DNA from: a bacterium 0.1xD8-71
Lineage (GTDB): Bacteria; Bacillota; Clostridia; Lachnospirales; Lachnospiraceae
DNA length: 64,000 bases
Reading direction: 5' to 3'
Assembly (NCBI GenBank): GCA_003612405.1
Contig: RAYR01000021.1
Coordinates: 1-64,000 of the forward strand
A model generated the notes under the pieces. It made no database searches. It was not told the DNA's origin and was given only the letters and a program-made list of their open reading frames with translations. Made by a program: the position numbers and the translations under genes. Positions 1-7,724 of the stretch are shown piece after piece (the stretch's first letter is position 1; the number at the start of each line of letters is the position of its first letter).

Positions 1-1
1 T

Positions 2-259
2 GACGAGTACAAAGGTGACAGCGGAGTAGATGCATTACAATCTGAATATGACAGTTTATCGGAAGAAGATCAAGCGGCAGTCAATCGGATAGAGGAGAAC
101 TTAAAGAAAAAGCATCCCGAGTGGTTTGCCGACACCCCCTCCACAGGCACAGGCGAAGGCAATTATGAACATGTAGGCACCCCTGACAATGGTGAACTCC
201 CTCCATCTACATTTGGTCAAGGAGATTACTCAGGTTTAGAGGGTGGACAGGTATATTAA
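2..259 (+). CDS. C-terminal 85 residues of an unidentified element protein (start outside window)
   Basis: An open frame enters from the left edge and stops with TAA at 257-259. The visible tail is hydrophilic, first charged (around SEEDQAAVNRIEENLKKK) and then rich in Gly, Thr and Pro, ending in Tyr. No catalytic motif or membrane segment is visible and I do not recognise the family. It is followed immediately by a strong hairpin, so it is the last gene of its transcription unit, probably part of the element's transfer or maintenance module. Confidence 0.6.
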   Translation, partial: DEYKGDSGVDALQSEYDSLSEEDQAAVNRIEENLKKKHPEWFADTPSTGTGEGNYEHVGTPDNGELPPSTFGQGDYSGLEGGQVY

Positions 260-266
260 GCATTTA

Positions 267-313
267 GAAATGTGGAAAGCTACCGAACATTGTTTGGTAG
301 CTTTCCACATTTC
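267..313 (+). terminator. Strong hairpin after the partial gene
   Basis: A perfect 18-bp inverted repeat (267-284 with 296-313, loop of 11 nt) starts 7 bases after the stop codon. The downstream run is A/T-rich rather than a clean T tract, so it may act in both directions or mainly protect the 3' end. Confidence 0.75.
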
Positions 314-349
314 ACTAAAAAATATTTTTAATTTCGTTACAACATCTAT

Positions 350-378
350 TTGTAATTTCCGATGTTTCGCGGTATAAT
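350..378 (+). promoter_or_regulatory. Sigma-A promoter of the three-gene cargo operon
   Basis: TTGTAA at 350-355 and a perfect TATAAT at 373-378 are separated by 17 bp. The predicted start of transcription is near 385, about 25 bases before the preferred ATG at 410. An upstream in-frame ATG at 362 lies inside this promoter and is therefore not the translation start. Confidence 0.75.
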
Positions 379-409
379 AGAAAAAAAGGATAAGAGGGAA
401 TTAGTAAAT

Positions 410-853
410 ATGAGTCTTATAATTTATACAAATAGAAAAGACATACCTAGTGATGTACGATATATTCATTCTAATGATACATTCTTTAATTCTGTATCAT
501 TAAAAAATAGTGCAACAACAGAAAAAATACTTAAAGATATAGACAAAGCACAATATAATTCTCCGATAACATTCATAGGCAGAGATATGCAATTAGGAGC
601 ATTAAATAAAAACAATTTAAGCACAGGATGTAAAACATTGTTAAATATAATAAGCAATCCCGACAAGTGTTTTAATATAATTGAATGTGGCAAAAATGTG
701 TTGAGATTACTTCCGTTGATAACAACCGGACATATATTATGGGAATATCCGGTGTTGCATCTTATAGGAACATCAGAATGTGATATTATAATAGATAACA
801 AACACTTTATAGATTTTAAGCAGTTCTTAAGCTATGTAATGGATAATCATTAA
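410..853 (+). CDS. DUF4869-like protein, first gene of the cargo operon
   Basis: 147 aa. The start at 410 was chosen because the earlier in-frame ATG (362) sits within the promoter; AGAGGG lies at 393-398. The central part (residues about 40-100) follows the DUF4869 pattern as I remember it: a KILKDIDK stretch, a Leu-Gly before LSTGCKTLL (residues 70-78) and IIECGKNV (90-97). DUF4869 has no known function. There is no signal peptide or membrane segment, so it should be cytosolic. Twelve bases separate it from the P-loop gene, so the two are co-transcribed. Base composition is much more AT-rich than the chromosomal part of the window. The family match is from memory and would need a profile search. 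Confidence 0.6.
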   Translation: MSLIIYTNRKDIPSDVRYIHSNDTFFNSVSLKNSATTEKILKDIDKAQYNSPITFIGRDMQLGALNKNNLSTGCKTLLNIISNPDKCFNIIECGKNVLRLLPLITTGHILWEYPVLHLIGTSECDIIIDNKHFIDFKQFLSYVMDNH

Positions 854-865
854 AGGAGTAAGTAT

Positions 866-1258
866 ATGGTAATCAATACAATATTTAATGGGATAACTGT
901 AAATGTAGAACTAAATAAAGGTGTAAATTTATTAAGTGGGAACTCGGGGACGGGTAAAACATTGTTAATGCAAGCAATAGAATTGTATTGCTTAAATGAA
1001 GGTATTAGTTACACTTTTGGAAAATCAGAGTTTGCAAATTATGCCCCAGAACAAATTGTGAGCATTTGTTCAAATTCAGATGTAGTATTATTAGATAATG
1101 CAGACTTATATATAACAGAAGATTTATTAAAAGAAATAAAATGTGGAGACAAGTTGATAGTTATAAGTCTTAAAATATCTAATAAAATTAGTATGAAAAA
1201 TGTAAGAGAATACTTAGTTAATTATGAAAAAATGTATTTATCATTAGAGGAAATATAG
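866..1258 (+). CDS. Minimal P-loop NTPase (130 aa), second gene of the cargo operon
   Basis: A good ribosome-binding site (AAAGGAG) precedes the ATG. The protein has a Walker A motif GNSGTGKT at residues 25-32 following an N-terminal beta strand, and a Walker B-like VVLLDNAD at 73-80, with a predicted strand after it (KLIVISLK). It lacks the ABC signature, Q-loop and sensor domains, and at 130 aa it is far shorter than ABC, AAA+ or OLD ATPases (usually over 250 aa). It is therefore a bare nucleotide-binding core. It sits between a DUF4869-like gene and a 260-aa gene that starts 3 bases after its stop, which implies translational coupling and probably a shared complex. Confidence 0.7.
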   Translation: MVINTIFNGITVNVELNKGVNLLSGNSGTGKTLLMQAIELYCLNEGISYTFGKSEFANYAPEQIVSICSNSDVVLLDNADLYITEDLLKEIKCGDKLIVISLKISNKISMKNVREYLVNYEKMYLSLEEI

Positions 1259-1260
1259 GG

Positions 1261-2043
1261 ATGAAGAAGATTTTATTTGAAGATGCAAGCAATACACCAA
1301 GCTCAGTTTTACTGAATAGCTCAGTTTATGGGGAAAATATTTATTTTTCAGAGGGATGCAGTAAAATATTAGACAAGTGCATAAGTATAATGAATCCTGA
1401 TGATACAATTTATATTTTATATGATGTTTCACCTAATAATACAAATACAATAACAGGATATAATAAATTAAAGGAAGCTATTAGAGAGAATGGGCTTAAA
1501 AATGTATATGTTATACCTATAATTTGTATAGAATATTATATCTGTCAAATGTTTTATAAGTTTCATTATTTCAATTATAGTAAGAATTTAAGTGATTTAA
1601 TAGATAATTTAGTAAAAACCTTTAATTATAATGAAGTATTAGATAGAATTAGCAAGGATAAAAATTTATCAGAGTCACTGGAGCATATTTATAAACATAT
1701 AATTGAGAATCAAGGCATGATATGTATACATAATAAATTTAGGTATGATTCAAACGGTAAAACTAGAATCAAAAACGATCCTAGAGGTATCTTTTATGTA
1801 AAAGATTGTAACTGCGATAGACGCTATTGTAAAATAAATTCAACAGATAGTTTGGAATTGAAAGCCAATAGATTGTATACAGAACTTCCAATTTACATTG
1901 TAGATTCTAATGATAAACAAACAATATTGAAAGAAATGCAAATAGAAATTTATCCGACAACAATTGATGAAGTATTACAGAAACAACAGGATTTTTATGA
2001 TAACATATGTGAAGAAATGGGAATCAATTCAATCAAAGTATAA
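1261..2043 (+). CDS. Hypothetical 260-aa protein, possible TOPRIM/RloB-like fold, third gene of the cargo operon
   Basis: The ATG is 3 bases after the preceding stop. The N-terminal half shows an acidic residue after the first strand (ILFEDAS, E7), a strand ending in Asp (YILYDVS, D55) and a third hydrophobic strand followed by a Glu-containing helix (IPIICIEYYICQMF, E91). This spacing recalls TOPRIM/RloB or DUF4435 domains, but the second Asp of a DxD motif is missing (DVS), so the assignment is only an inference. The C-terminal half has a small Cys cluster (C183, C185, C190) that might bind metal. There is no membrane segment. A terminator follows at 2081. Confidence 0.5.
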   Translation: MKKILFEDASNTPSSVLLNSSVYGENIYFSEGCSKILDKCISIMNPDDTIYILYDVSPNNTNTITGYNKLKEAIRENGLKNVYVIPIICIEYYICQMFYKFHYFNYSKNLSDLIDNLVKTFNYNEVLDRISKDKNLSESLEHIYKHIIENQGMICIHNKFRYDSNGKTRIKNDPRGIFYVKDCNCDRRYCKINSTDSLELKANRLYTELPIYIVDSNDKQTILKEMQIEIYPTTIDEVLQKQQDFYDNICEEMGINSIKV

Positions 2044-2080
2044 AAGTAGTAAAATAGCATCAATTAAGTAAATCTAAGTT

Positions 2081-2117
2081 GGGCTTTTGCACATACATAG
2101 TGTGAAAGTCCTTTTTT
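2081..2117 (+). terminator. Intrinsic terminator of the cargo operon
   Basis: GGGCTTT (2081-2087) pairs with AAAGTCC (2105-2111), with a CAC/GTG inner stem, and is followed by six T. It closes the transcription unit that begins at the promoter at 350. Confidence 0.75.
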
Positions 2118-2186
2118 CATACCCAAAATTCATGTTGAAATAAAATTAAAAAAATTTAGAAATTTTGAAGAAAGGCAGGCAAGCAT

Positions 2187-3182
2187 ATGAAATTCCAATC
2201 CCACATCCCCAAAACCAAGCATACACTTATATTTCTATCAATATTCCTACTTGCATTAGCAATAGGCATCTCAATTCCATCAATAAAGGTTTATGCCACG
2301 GATGGTAACGCAGACGAAGGTGAATCCGATCAAGCCAGTGGTGAATATTCTGGTGGCCCCTCATATGCAAAGACTGGTTGGATAATGTACATAGTAGATA
2401 AAAATGGTACACCAGTTTCCGATGCAGTTTACATTTCCTGTGGTGGTGAACCACAAGGCATAAGATTTTTAACAACTCGCCTAGGTGGTCTAAATCCCCG
2501 TCAAGTAGCAGGACCGGTTCCATGGGTATCAGTTATTGGTGCTGATGGAGCCCCATTTGATAATGATCAAGATTTCAAAGGCATAGATATAAAGGACTGG
2601 CTGTTGGAGGATGATGGAGCAGGCACCAAGAACGTGTTTAACGTGGTTTCTGACTATTGGAGTGAGGATAAAGCCATAGCCATGGCAAAAAACAACCATT
2701 CCCTAATCCTAGAACCTTTCTACTGGATGACAATAGGCGGTCTGACAATATGCGCTACTGATATGAACTGGGGAATAGTATTGTCAACTGCGTACGGGGG
2801 AGGAAACTACGGTCCTCAACCCTTTACCCTTTTCACGAACACAATATTTCCACAGTGTGCAAGGTTTCAATACCCACAATTTGGTTTACAGACTAGCCCA
2901 AAATATGGTAAAGTCACCAATGCAGAAATGGTAACATACGCACTGGGAATTGAATCAATCACACCAAAAAATAGTGCCATACATACATACTGGGAGGTAT
3001 CCCCTGGCAACCCAGAGCCACGTATCCCCAATAAAACAGGAACATGTAACATCGTAAAGGGTTATTATAAAGAGAATCTCACTACAGGAGCAAAACAATC
3101 TATAGGAGTTTATTATGAATTAGGGGTAACAAGTAACATCATAGTAAGTGGCGAACCCACCTTTGAGTTAGTGGAGTGTTAA
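2187..3182 (+). CDS. Exported protein of the element, unknown function
   Basis: 331 aa with a clear signal peptide: basic N terminus, hydrophobic core at residues about 13-32 and a likely cleavage after VYA (residue 37). The mature protein starts with an acidic low-complexity stretch (DGNADEGESDQ) and continues as a Gly/Pro/aromatic-rich, probably beta-rich domain with few Cys. No sortase motif, no second membrane segment and no catalytic motif is seen. The start has an AAAGGCAGG ribosome-binding site. Its place just before Rep suggests an element surface function such as mating contact or exclusion, but that is inferred from position only. The family was not recognised. The protein may be a shortened form of a longer surface protein, since it ends without an anchoring domain. 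Confidence 0.65.
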   Translation: MKFQSHIPKTKHTLIFLSIFLLALAIGISIPSIKVYATDGNADEGESDQASGEYSGGPSYAKTGWIMYIVDKNGTPVSDAVYISCGGEPQGIRFLTTRLGGLNPRQVAGPVPWVSVIGADGAPFDNDQDFKGIDIKDWLLEDDGAGTKNVFNVVSDYWSEDKAIAMAKNNHSLILEPFYWMTIGGLTICATDMNWGIVLSTAYGGGNYGPQPFTLFTNTIFPQCARFQYPQFGLQTSPKYGKVTNAEMVTYALGIESITPKNSAIHTYWEVSPGNPEPRIPNKTGTCNIVKGYYKENLTTGAKQSIGVYYELGVTSNIIVSGEPTFELVEC

Positions 3183-3350
3183 TATTTTAATCGTCCAAAA
3201 CGTATTATTCAAAAATTAAATCATACCCCGTCAAATATCCCATCAAAAAGTTTCGTCAAAATTACCATATTGATTTTGGAATAACGCCTGTTTAGCTTTT
3301 CCCAACGCATCGGGCACAAGTTTACATAACAATAAAATCCGTCCAAATTC

Positions 3351-3386
3351 TTCTGCCATTCTGCCAATGGACGGCAGGATTTTTTT
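3351..3386 (+). terminator. Hairpin with T tract ahead of rep
   Basis: TTCTGCC (3351-3357) pairs with GGCAGGA (3373-3379) and is followed by seven T. A competing small hairpin CCATT/AATGG sits inside the loop. It lies 33 bases before the rep start, so it could terminate the upstream unit or attenuate rep. The stretch 3183-3350 holds no gene, only A/T-rich DNA with short GTCAAA repeats. Confidence 0.6.
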
Positions 3387-3419
3387 GTGCTACCCTACCC
3401 CAAAAGGGAGGGGACAAGA

Positions 3420-4358
3420 ATGGGCGTGGAATACATCGAAGGCGGATTCAAACTAAAAATCGGAAGAAGGCGGACGCAAGTAACGACATATGAGAATATG
3501 CCGCTACAAACGTCAAGCCCCATAAAAAAGGATAAGCAAAAGGAAATCAAACGAAACATTCCAAGCGACTATGCGAAATTTAACTATTATAATCGAATGA
3601 AAAAAAGGCGGCAGGAAATCCGCGAAATCTGCTGGAATAATTTCGATTTGCCCGATGTGGTAATGCTAACACTTACCTTTGACCAGAAAGGCAATGTAGA
3701 CAAGAACTTTACACAGCTTGAAGACGCACATCGAGAGTTTAAGAAGTTTATTCAGCGTGTAAACAGTCACTATGAGAATTTCCAATATCTTACAACATTT
3801 AGTAGACAAAGCAACGGAAATTGGCACTACCATGTAATGTGCAATTTCCAACATAGCATTGCCAATAAAGAAATTACGAAGCTTTGGAAGAACGGGATTA
3901 CTTATGTCTCTTATATAAATACACGAGAAAAGTACAATAGTGCGGTTCAGTATCTCACTCATAATATGGATGAATCAGCAGACGCATTAAAGGGGAAACA
4001 TGGGTATCTTTGTTCGCGGTCGGTTGAGCGGGATATCAAACTTGTTTCATGGAGAGCAGAGCAATCTGATGAGTTTGAGGAAGCGTTTCAAAAAGTGAAA
4101 CAGGAAAAGCATACAATTTTGTACGAGACCAGAAACCCGTTAGGAATCAAGGGAACCCGCGTAAACGAGGAGACAGGGGAGGCTTTCGAGGTGCATCTTC
4201 AAGACAGGGAACTCACTCCGGCACTAGAGTATGCGGGCTATGAGAAATGGGAAAGCATTTACACCCATCTGACATCTTCAGCGGATTTTTCAAACAAATT
4301 TAAGACGCTCAAGCCCGCCACACTCCGCCCTAAAAAATTCAAGCGGACTAATTCGTAA
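3420..4358 (+). CDS. HUH-type rolling-circle replication initiator (G2P/ORF2-like Rep)
   Basis: 312 aa. The start at 3420 follows a strong GGGAGGGG site; an earlier in-frame start at 3387 overlaps the terminator tail. The HUH endonuclease core is visible: motif 1 strand LTLTF (residues 83-87), motif 2 WHYHV with the metal-binding HYH (136-138), and a Tyr-bearing helix (QYLTHNM, candidate nucleophile Y178). Single-Tyr Reps of this kind nick one strand at a double-strand origin and become covalently attached to it. Its presence beside a serine recombinase suggests that the excised element replicates as a circle. The C terminus (about 230-312) is basic and may bind DNA. The family name rests on motif recognition; the nicking site was not identified. 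Confidence 0.8.
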   Translation: MGVEYIEGGFKLKIGRRRTQVTTYENMPLQTSSPIKKDKQKEIKRNIPSDYAKFNYYNRMKKRRQEIREICWNNFDLPDVVMLTLTFDQKGNVDKNFTQLEDAHREFKKFIQRVNSHYENFQYLTTFSRQSNGNWHYHVMCNFQHSIANKEITKLWKNGITYVSYINTREKYNSAVQYLTHNMDESADALKGKHGYLCSRSVERDIKLVSWRAEQSDEFEEAFQKVKQEKHTILYETRNPLGIKGTRVNEETGEAFEVHLQDRELTPALEYAGYEKWESIYTHLTSSADFSNKFKTLKPATLRPKKFKRTNS

Positions 4359-4589
4359 TAATGGCAGAACAGTATACCGCGACATTCGATTCAATTTAAT
4401 ATATACGTCCCCTCTAAAGCGTTGGTGGACACTGATTACAAAAGATGGCAAAGAGACAGTGTGAAAAAACGGATAACCAAGTCCTCTGGTCAGATAACAG
4501 TATGGTAAAGGTGTAAAGTAAAAACCACTGACAGCCAAAACAGCAATTATGTGATAGGAAAGCAAAAAATTTGATGGAGGGAAAGTGAA

Positions 4590-4838
4590 ATGTTTTACAC
4601 ACCGTTTCTTTATGAGATGAATCAATTAAGGATAGGCATACGCACGAATGTCAGACCATCAGCCACAATGACTTTGTGCTTTAGAAGTCCTCATGCCTCA
4701 TGTAAGACAGACAACTGGCTCGGCGGCAAGCTGCTCAGACTGTACACTGCTTATTACAGAAAAGTTATGCGGGAATCGGGAGGAAAATTCTGGGACACGG
4801 ATACGGGGAAGCAGGAGAAAGACTTGTATAACACTTGA
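4590..4838 (+). CDS. Small hypothetical protein of the element (82 aa)
   Basis: It begins after a good site (GGAGGGAAAGTGAA). The protein is basic, contains a central LLRLYTAYYRKVMRE helix and has no membrane segment. A second small gene starts 18 bases after its stop, so the two form a unit that ends at the terminator at 5077. Function unknown. The codon pattern and ribosome-binding site favour a real gene, but its shortness leaves doubt. The 231 bases before it (4359-4589) hold no convincing gene. Confidence 0.5.
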   Translation: MFYTPFLYEMNQLRIGIRTNVRPSATMTLCFRSPHASCKTDNWLGGKLLRLYTAYYRKVMRESGGKFWDTDTGKQEKDLYNT

Positions 4839-4855
4839 CGGAGGTAAACTGACAT

Positions 4856-5044
4856 ATGATGGGGATTAAATTAAAAAGCCAGCGCAGCGGTAACTGGATA
4901 GGCATAGCGATTGTTTATCCGAGTGGGGCAAGGGAAACAGTCGCAATGATTATGATGCCGCCGGACAATGACTGGCGTGCCACCATAGAATTTTATGACG
5001 AACTAATCAGATTATATAAAAAACGTCTCAGCAAATGTTTATAG
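4856..5044 (+). CDS. Small hypothetical protein of the element (62 aa)
   Basis: Preceded by GGAGG at 4841-4845. Two adjacent ATG codons (4856, 4859) can serve as start. The protein is short, with a probable beta-hairpin (NWIGIAIVYPSGARETVAM) followed by an amphipathic C-terminal helix ending in a basic patch (KKRLSKCL). No recognised domain. The intrinsic terminator 33 bases downstream supports this as the last gene of a two-gene unit. Confidence 0.55.
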   Translation: MMGIKLKSQRSGNWIGIAIVYPSGARETVAMIMMPPDNDWRATIEFYDELIRLYKKRLSKCL

Positions 5045-5076
5045 CTTATAATACTATCGGTATACAGCATTGACCG

Positions 5077-5115
5077 AAAAGAAAGCCTGCTCTCATATGC
5101 AAAGGCTTTCTTTTT
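5077..5115 (+). terminator. Intrinsic terminator
   Basis: AAAAGAAAGCCT (5077-5088) pairs perfectly with AGGCTTTCTTTT (5103-5114); the right arm itself ends in the T tract. It ends the unit of two small genes. Confidence 0.85.
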
Positions 5116-5309
5116 GCGTGTATGACAATATTCCCAGAATAAAGAAAAGAGAGATTTTTATACAAACCTCTATTTCTCATTTTATGAAATGCCAAAAATG
5201 GATTTTAATATTATTTTATGAAAACACAAATTTTGAGCCATCGGGTAAGTTTTATTTTTTTGAAAAAGGAATGAAAAAAAGGGAGTTCCAAGGAGGTCAG
5301 CGCGCAGAA

Positions 5310-5471
5310 ATGGAAAAGGTGGAGAAGATGGTGGAGAAAGTTTATCATTTTTCATTTGCCGGCATTGTCCGATGTGCAGACAACAATCCAATTTTTCAAT
5401 TAACCCGAATAGCGGCATGGTTTATGGGGCATTGGTCAAGGAACAGGGATAGCGATAGAGTAACAGGATAG
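5310..5471 (+). CDS. Possible small protein (53 aa), weakly supported
   Basis: An AGGAGG sequence at 5290-5295 lies 14 bases before an ATG at 5310, which is longer than usual spacing. The frame gives a short basic/aromatic peptide with a Trp-rich C-terminal half (AAWFMGHWSRNRD). The same frame is open further upstream, but that part runs through the terminator at 5077 and is not credible as coding. I list it because of the ribosome-binding site only. Confidence 0.25.
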   Translation: MEKVEKMVEKVYHFSFAGIVRCADNNPIFQLTRIAAWFMGHWSRNRDSDRVTG

Positions 5472-5715
5472 ACAATCACAATTCACCCAACGTAAATATC
5501 AGCCATGCCACAATCTGAAATATCAGCCGACTCCTAAAGAAAAATAACCGATACATATCGAATCAGTCGGTCTCGTCACACCGCTGTCAGACCTTTTTGC
5601 AAAAAACTTCGCCTCGTCCGTGTTCAGTGCGGACTCGTACCCATAAAACAGGGGGATATAGAAACAGGGCTTATGGATATAGGTGTTATCTTTTTATATT
5701 TTGGAGGTAACACTT
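5472..5715 (+). other. Gene-free stretch with short direct and inverted repeats
   Basis: No coding region is supported. An 11-bp direct repeat AAATATCAGCC occurs at 5494-5504 and 5518-5528 (24-bp period), followed by ACCGA/TCGGT and GTCCG/CGGAC inverted repeats up to about 5640. Such repeats can be regulator or recombinase binding sites on integrative elements, but no function can be assigned from sequence alone. Confidence 0.4.
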
Positions 5716-6033
5716 ATGTACTACAGCGGGGCAGATTCAGAACAGGTAAATAGTGCAGAATACGGGAAATCAAAGCCACATAACTATGTAAAGAGTAATC
5801 GGCTAAGAGATGTTTACATGGATTTAGGAACAGAGAACAAAATAGTTTGTTCGTTAACGTATCAAAACAGGCAAGTGCAGGTTACGCTTGCATTTCCAGA
5901 ACAGACAGACACGAAAGCGGAGCAGGATTTTGTCAGCAGGCTCAAAATGGTTTATCTTGAAAAAATCAAAACAGAGGCTTGCCAAAAGGGGAATTTGGCG
6001 TTACCATCTCCCACCACGAAGGAAAAGGACTAA
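5716..6033 (+). CDS. Small hypothetical protein upstream of the recombinase (105 aa)
   Basis: The start at 5716 is set by GGAGG eight bases upstream (TTGGAGGTAACACTT); an in-frame GTG at 5683 lacks a site. The protein has a hydrophilic N terminus, a predicted beta-strand pair (NKIVCSLTYQNRQVQVTLAF) and a helix near the C terminus. It is a type of small gene often found immediately before serine recombinases on Firmicutes elements, but I do not know its function. Its stop (6031-6033) is 20 bases before the recombinase start, so the two are likely co-transcribed. Confidence 0.65.
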   Translation: MYYSGADSEQVNSAEYGKSKPHNYVKSNRLRDVYMDLGTENKIVCSLTYQNRQVQVTLAFPEQTDTKAEQDFVSRLKMVYLEKIKTEACQKGNLALPSPTTKEKD

Positions 6034-6053
6034 GGAAATGGAGGAAAATGGTC

Positions 6054-7724
6054 ATGCCTAAAAAAGTGAGAACCTTGTTGAGAGTATCATCAAAGCAACA
6101 GTTACATGATGACGACATACCCATGCAGAGGGCGGAGGCGAAGCAGTACATAGCCAGGCGCGATGACTGGGAGTTTGACAGGGAGTATATTGAAAAAGCG
6201 GTATCGGCATACAAGAACAATGTGGAGGAACGGGAAGTTTTGCAGGAAATACTGTCGGATGCCCGTGACCATCAGTTTGATGTTCTGCTCACCTATATGT
6301 CGGACAGGATCGGCAGGCAGGAAGAATACAGCTTCTATGTCGCCACACTGAATCAGCTAGGCATAGAGGTCTGGACAATCAAGGATGGTCAGTTAAAAAC
6401 AGAGGAACATATAGACAAACTGTTAAACTATATCCGTTTCTGGCAGAACGAGGGGGAGAGCAAAAAGACAAGTATGCGTGTGAAAGATACACAGAAAGAG
6501 TTGGTAAAGTCTGGAAAGTTTGTGGGTGGAAAAGCGCCATACGGCTATCGGTTAGTCCCTTCCGGCATGGTCAGCAATCACGGGAGACTGCTCAAGAAAC
6601 TTGAGATTGTGGAAGAAAATGCACGGGTAGTCAGATTGATATACAGTCTGGCAGTCAATAAAGGCATGGGATATGAGAAAATAGCGAATGAGTTAAATGC
6701 GCGAAACATTCCGGCGATTACGACAGACAAGTGGAAAGCAGGAACCATAAGAAGTATCTTGACAAACCCTGTCTATATGGGCTATCTGGCAATAAACAGG
6801 AGAATCAACCATAACGGGTTTATCAGATTAGACAGGAAGGACTGGATTTATTCAGAGGAACAGATACCGGAACTTGTCATTGTTTCGCAGCAGACATGGG
6901 AGAAAGCGCAGGAAATCAGAGAAGCCCGAAAAAATAAAATCAATACCTCGAAACAGATATCCGCTAAGGAGTATAAAGAGCAGTACAATGTGCCGTTTTC
7001 TACAAAAGGGAAACTTGCCTTGATTGGTCTTGCCACTTGTGGATATTGCGGGAAACGCTTAAAGAACGGGAGTTATTGCAACCACTGGACGACAAAGGCG
7101 GGAGAAAAGAAAATATCCTACGCGGGCAGATATGTATGCCCGTCAAAATGTGAAAAGCGCAGCAGTTATTCGCAGAATTATCTGGAGGGGATCGTGTTTG
7201 GGGTGGTTGAAACTTATATGGAGCATCTGAGATCCATAGATATCACGGAAGAAATAGAAAAAATGCAAAGTCAGCAAAGACAGGGCATAGAGAAGGAACT
7301 GGGAACCATTCATAAAAAACAACAAACCTTACAAACAGATATCCGAACACTGGAAGAAAAGATACCAGAAGCAATCAGAGGGGAATATTATTTCAGTGCC
7401 GAGAAACTTTCTGCCATGATCAAGGAAAAGGAACAGGAAATGGTGGCGTTAGACAAAGAAGCGGAACAGGCAAAGAACAGGCTGTCACAGGTGGTAAATC
7501 AAAATAGCGATTTGGAGAAGTTTATCACCATGGTGCCAAATTGGAAGGAGGAATTTCAAAATGCAGATACGCAGACCAAAAAGATGTTGCTGTCTGCCCT
7601 CATTGACCAGATAGAGGTAAAAAACGATGATATCAACATCAAATTTAGGATACGACTGGAGGACTTTGTATTACTTGAAAGTATTGGTTTACCTACCACT
7701 CCGTGTATACCCTGTTCAGGGTAA
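6054..7724 (+). CDS. Large serine recombinase (integrase/excisionase of the element)
   Basis: 556 aa. The start at 6054 has GGAGG at correct spacing; ATG 6048 is too close. The resolvase-type N-terminal catalytic domain carries LLRVSSKQQ with the nucleophile Ser (S12) and the conserved DRIGR Arg motif. A recombinase domain follows (about residues 160-270), then a zinc ribbon with C329, C332, C362 and C366, and a long coiled coil (about 390-490) of the kind that controls the direction of recombination. Length and order match large serine integrases, which join attP to attB through a 2-bp crossover. The gene is at the end of the element, and its last codons overlap the disrupted chromosomal gene by 32 bases, so its natural C terminus is set by the insertion junction. 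Confidence 0.92.
   Translation: MPKKVRTLLRVSSKQQLHDDDIPMQRAEAKQYIARRDDWEFDREYIEKAVSAYKNNVEEREVLQEILSDARDHQFDVLLTYMSDRIGRQEEYSFYVATLNQLGIEVWTIKDGQLKTEEHIDKLLNYIRFWQNEGESKKTSMRVKDTQKELVKSGKFVGGKAPYGYRLVPSGMVSNHGRLLKKLEIVEENARVVRLIYSLAVNKGMGYEKIANELNARNIPAITTDKWKAGTIRSILTNPVYMGYLAINRRINHNGFIRLDRKDWIYSEEQIPELVIVSQQTWEKAQEIREARKNKINTSKQISAKEYKEQYNVPFSTKGKLALIGLATCGYCGKRLKNGSYCNHWTTKAGEKKISYAGRYVCPSKCEKRSSYSQNYLEGIVFGVVETYMEHLRSIDITEEIEKMQSQQRQGIEKELGTIHKKQQTLQTDIRTLEEKIPEAIRGEYYFSAEKLSAMIKEKEQEMVALDKEAEQAKNRLSQVVNQNSDLEKFITMVPNWKEEFQNADTQTKKMLLSALIDQIEVKNDDINIKFRIRLEDFVLLESIGLPTTPCIPCSG
7690..7720. other. Putative right attachment site (attR) of the element
   Basis: The minus-strand spore gene reads through codons for RVYTEW and stops at a TAG (7695-7693) that its homologues do not have as I remember them. 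Homologues continue with Tyr after Trp. The crossover therefore lies at or just left of 7695, and the attB half-site is in the GTATACACGGAGTGG region (revcomp of about 7697-7711). The exact core cannot be defined without the left junction. Confidence 0.55.

Larger units (their letters stand above)
1..7720 (+). mobile_element. Right-hand part of an integrative element (HUH Rep plus large serine recombinase)
   Basis: The first 7.7 kb carries genes typical of an integrative or plasmid-like element: an HUH replication protein, small hypothetical proteins with strong ribosome-binding sites, an exported protein, an AT-rich cargo operon and, at the extreme right, a large serine recombinase. The right boundary is placed where the recombinase gene meets the 3' end of a truncated chromosomal gene on the opposite strand (about 7690-7720). 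The left end lies outside the window. No conjugation relaxase, coupling protein or T4SS ATPase is visible here, so self-transfer cannot be judged. Confidence 0.8.

Noticed and set aside
4290-4625. 111-codon minus-strand frame after rep
   Set aside because: It overlaps the 3' end of rep and the ribosome-binding site of the next small gene and shows no motif or start signal.
5070-5309. Upstream extension of the small frame ending at 5471
   Set aside because: It starts inside the intrinsic terminator at 5077-5115 and has no ribosome-binding site.
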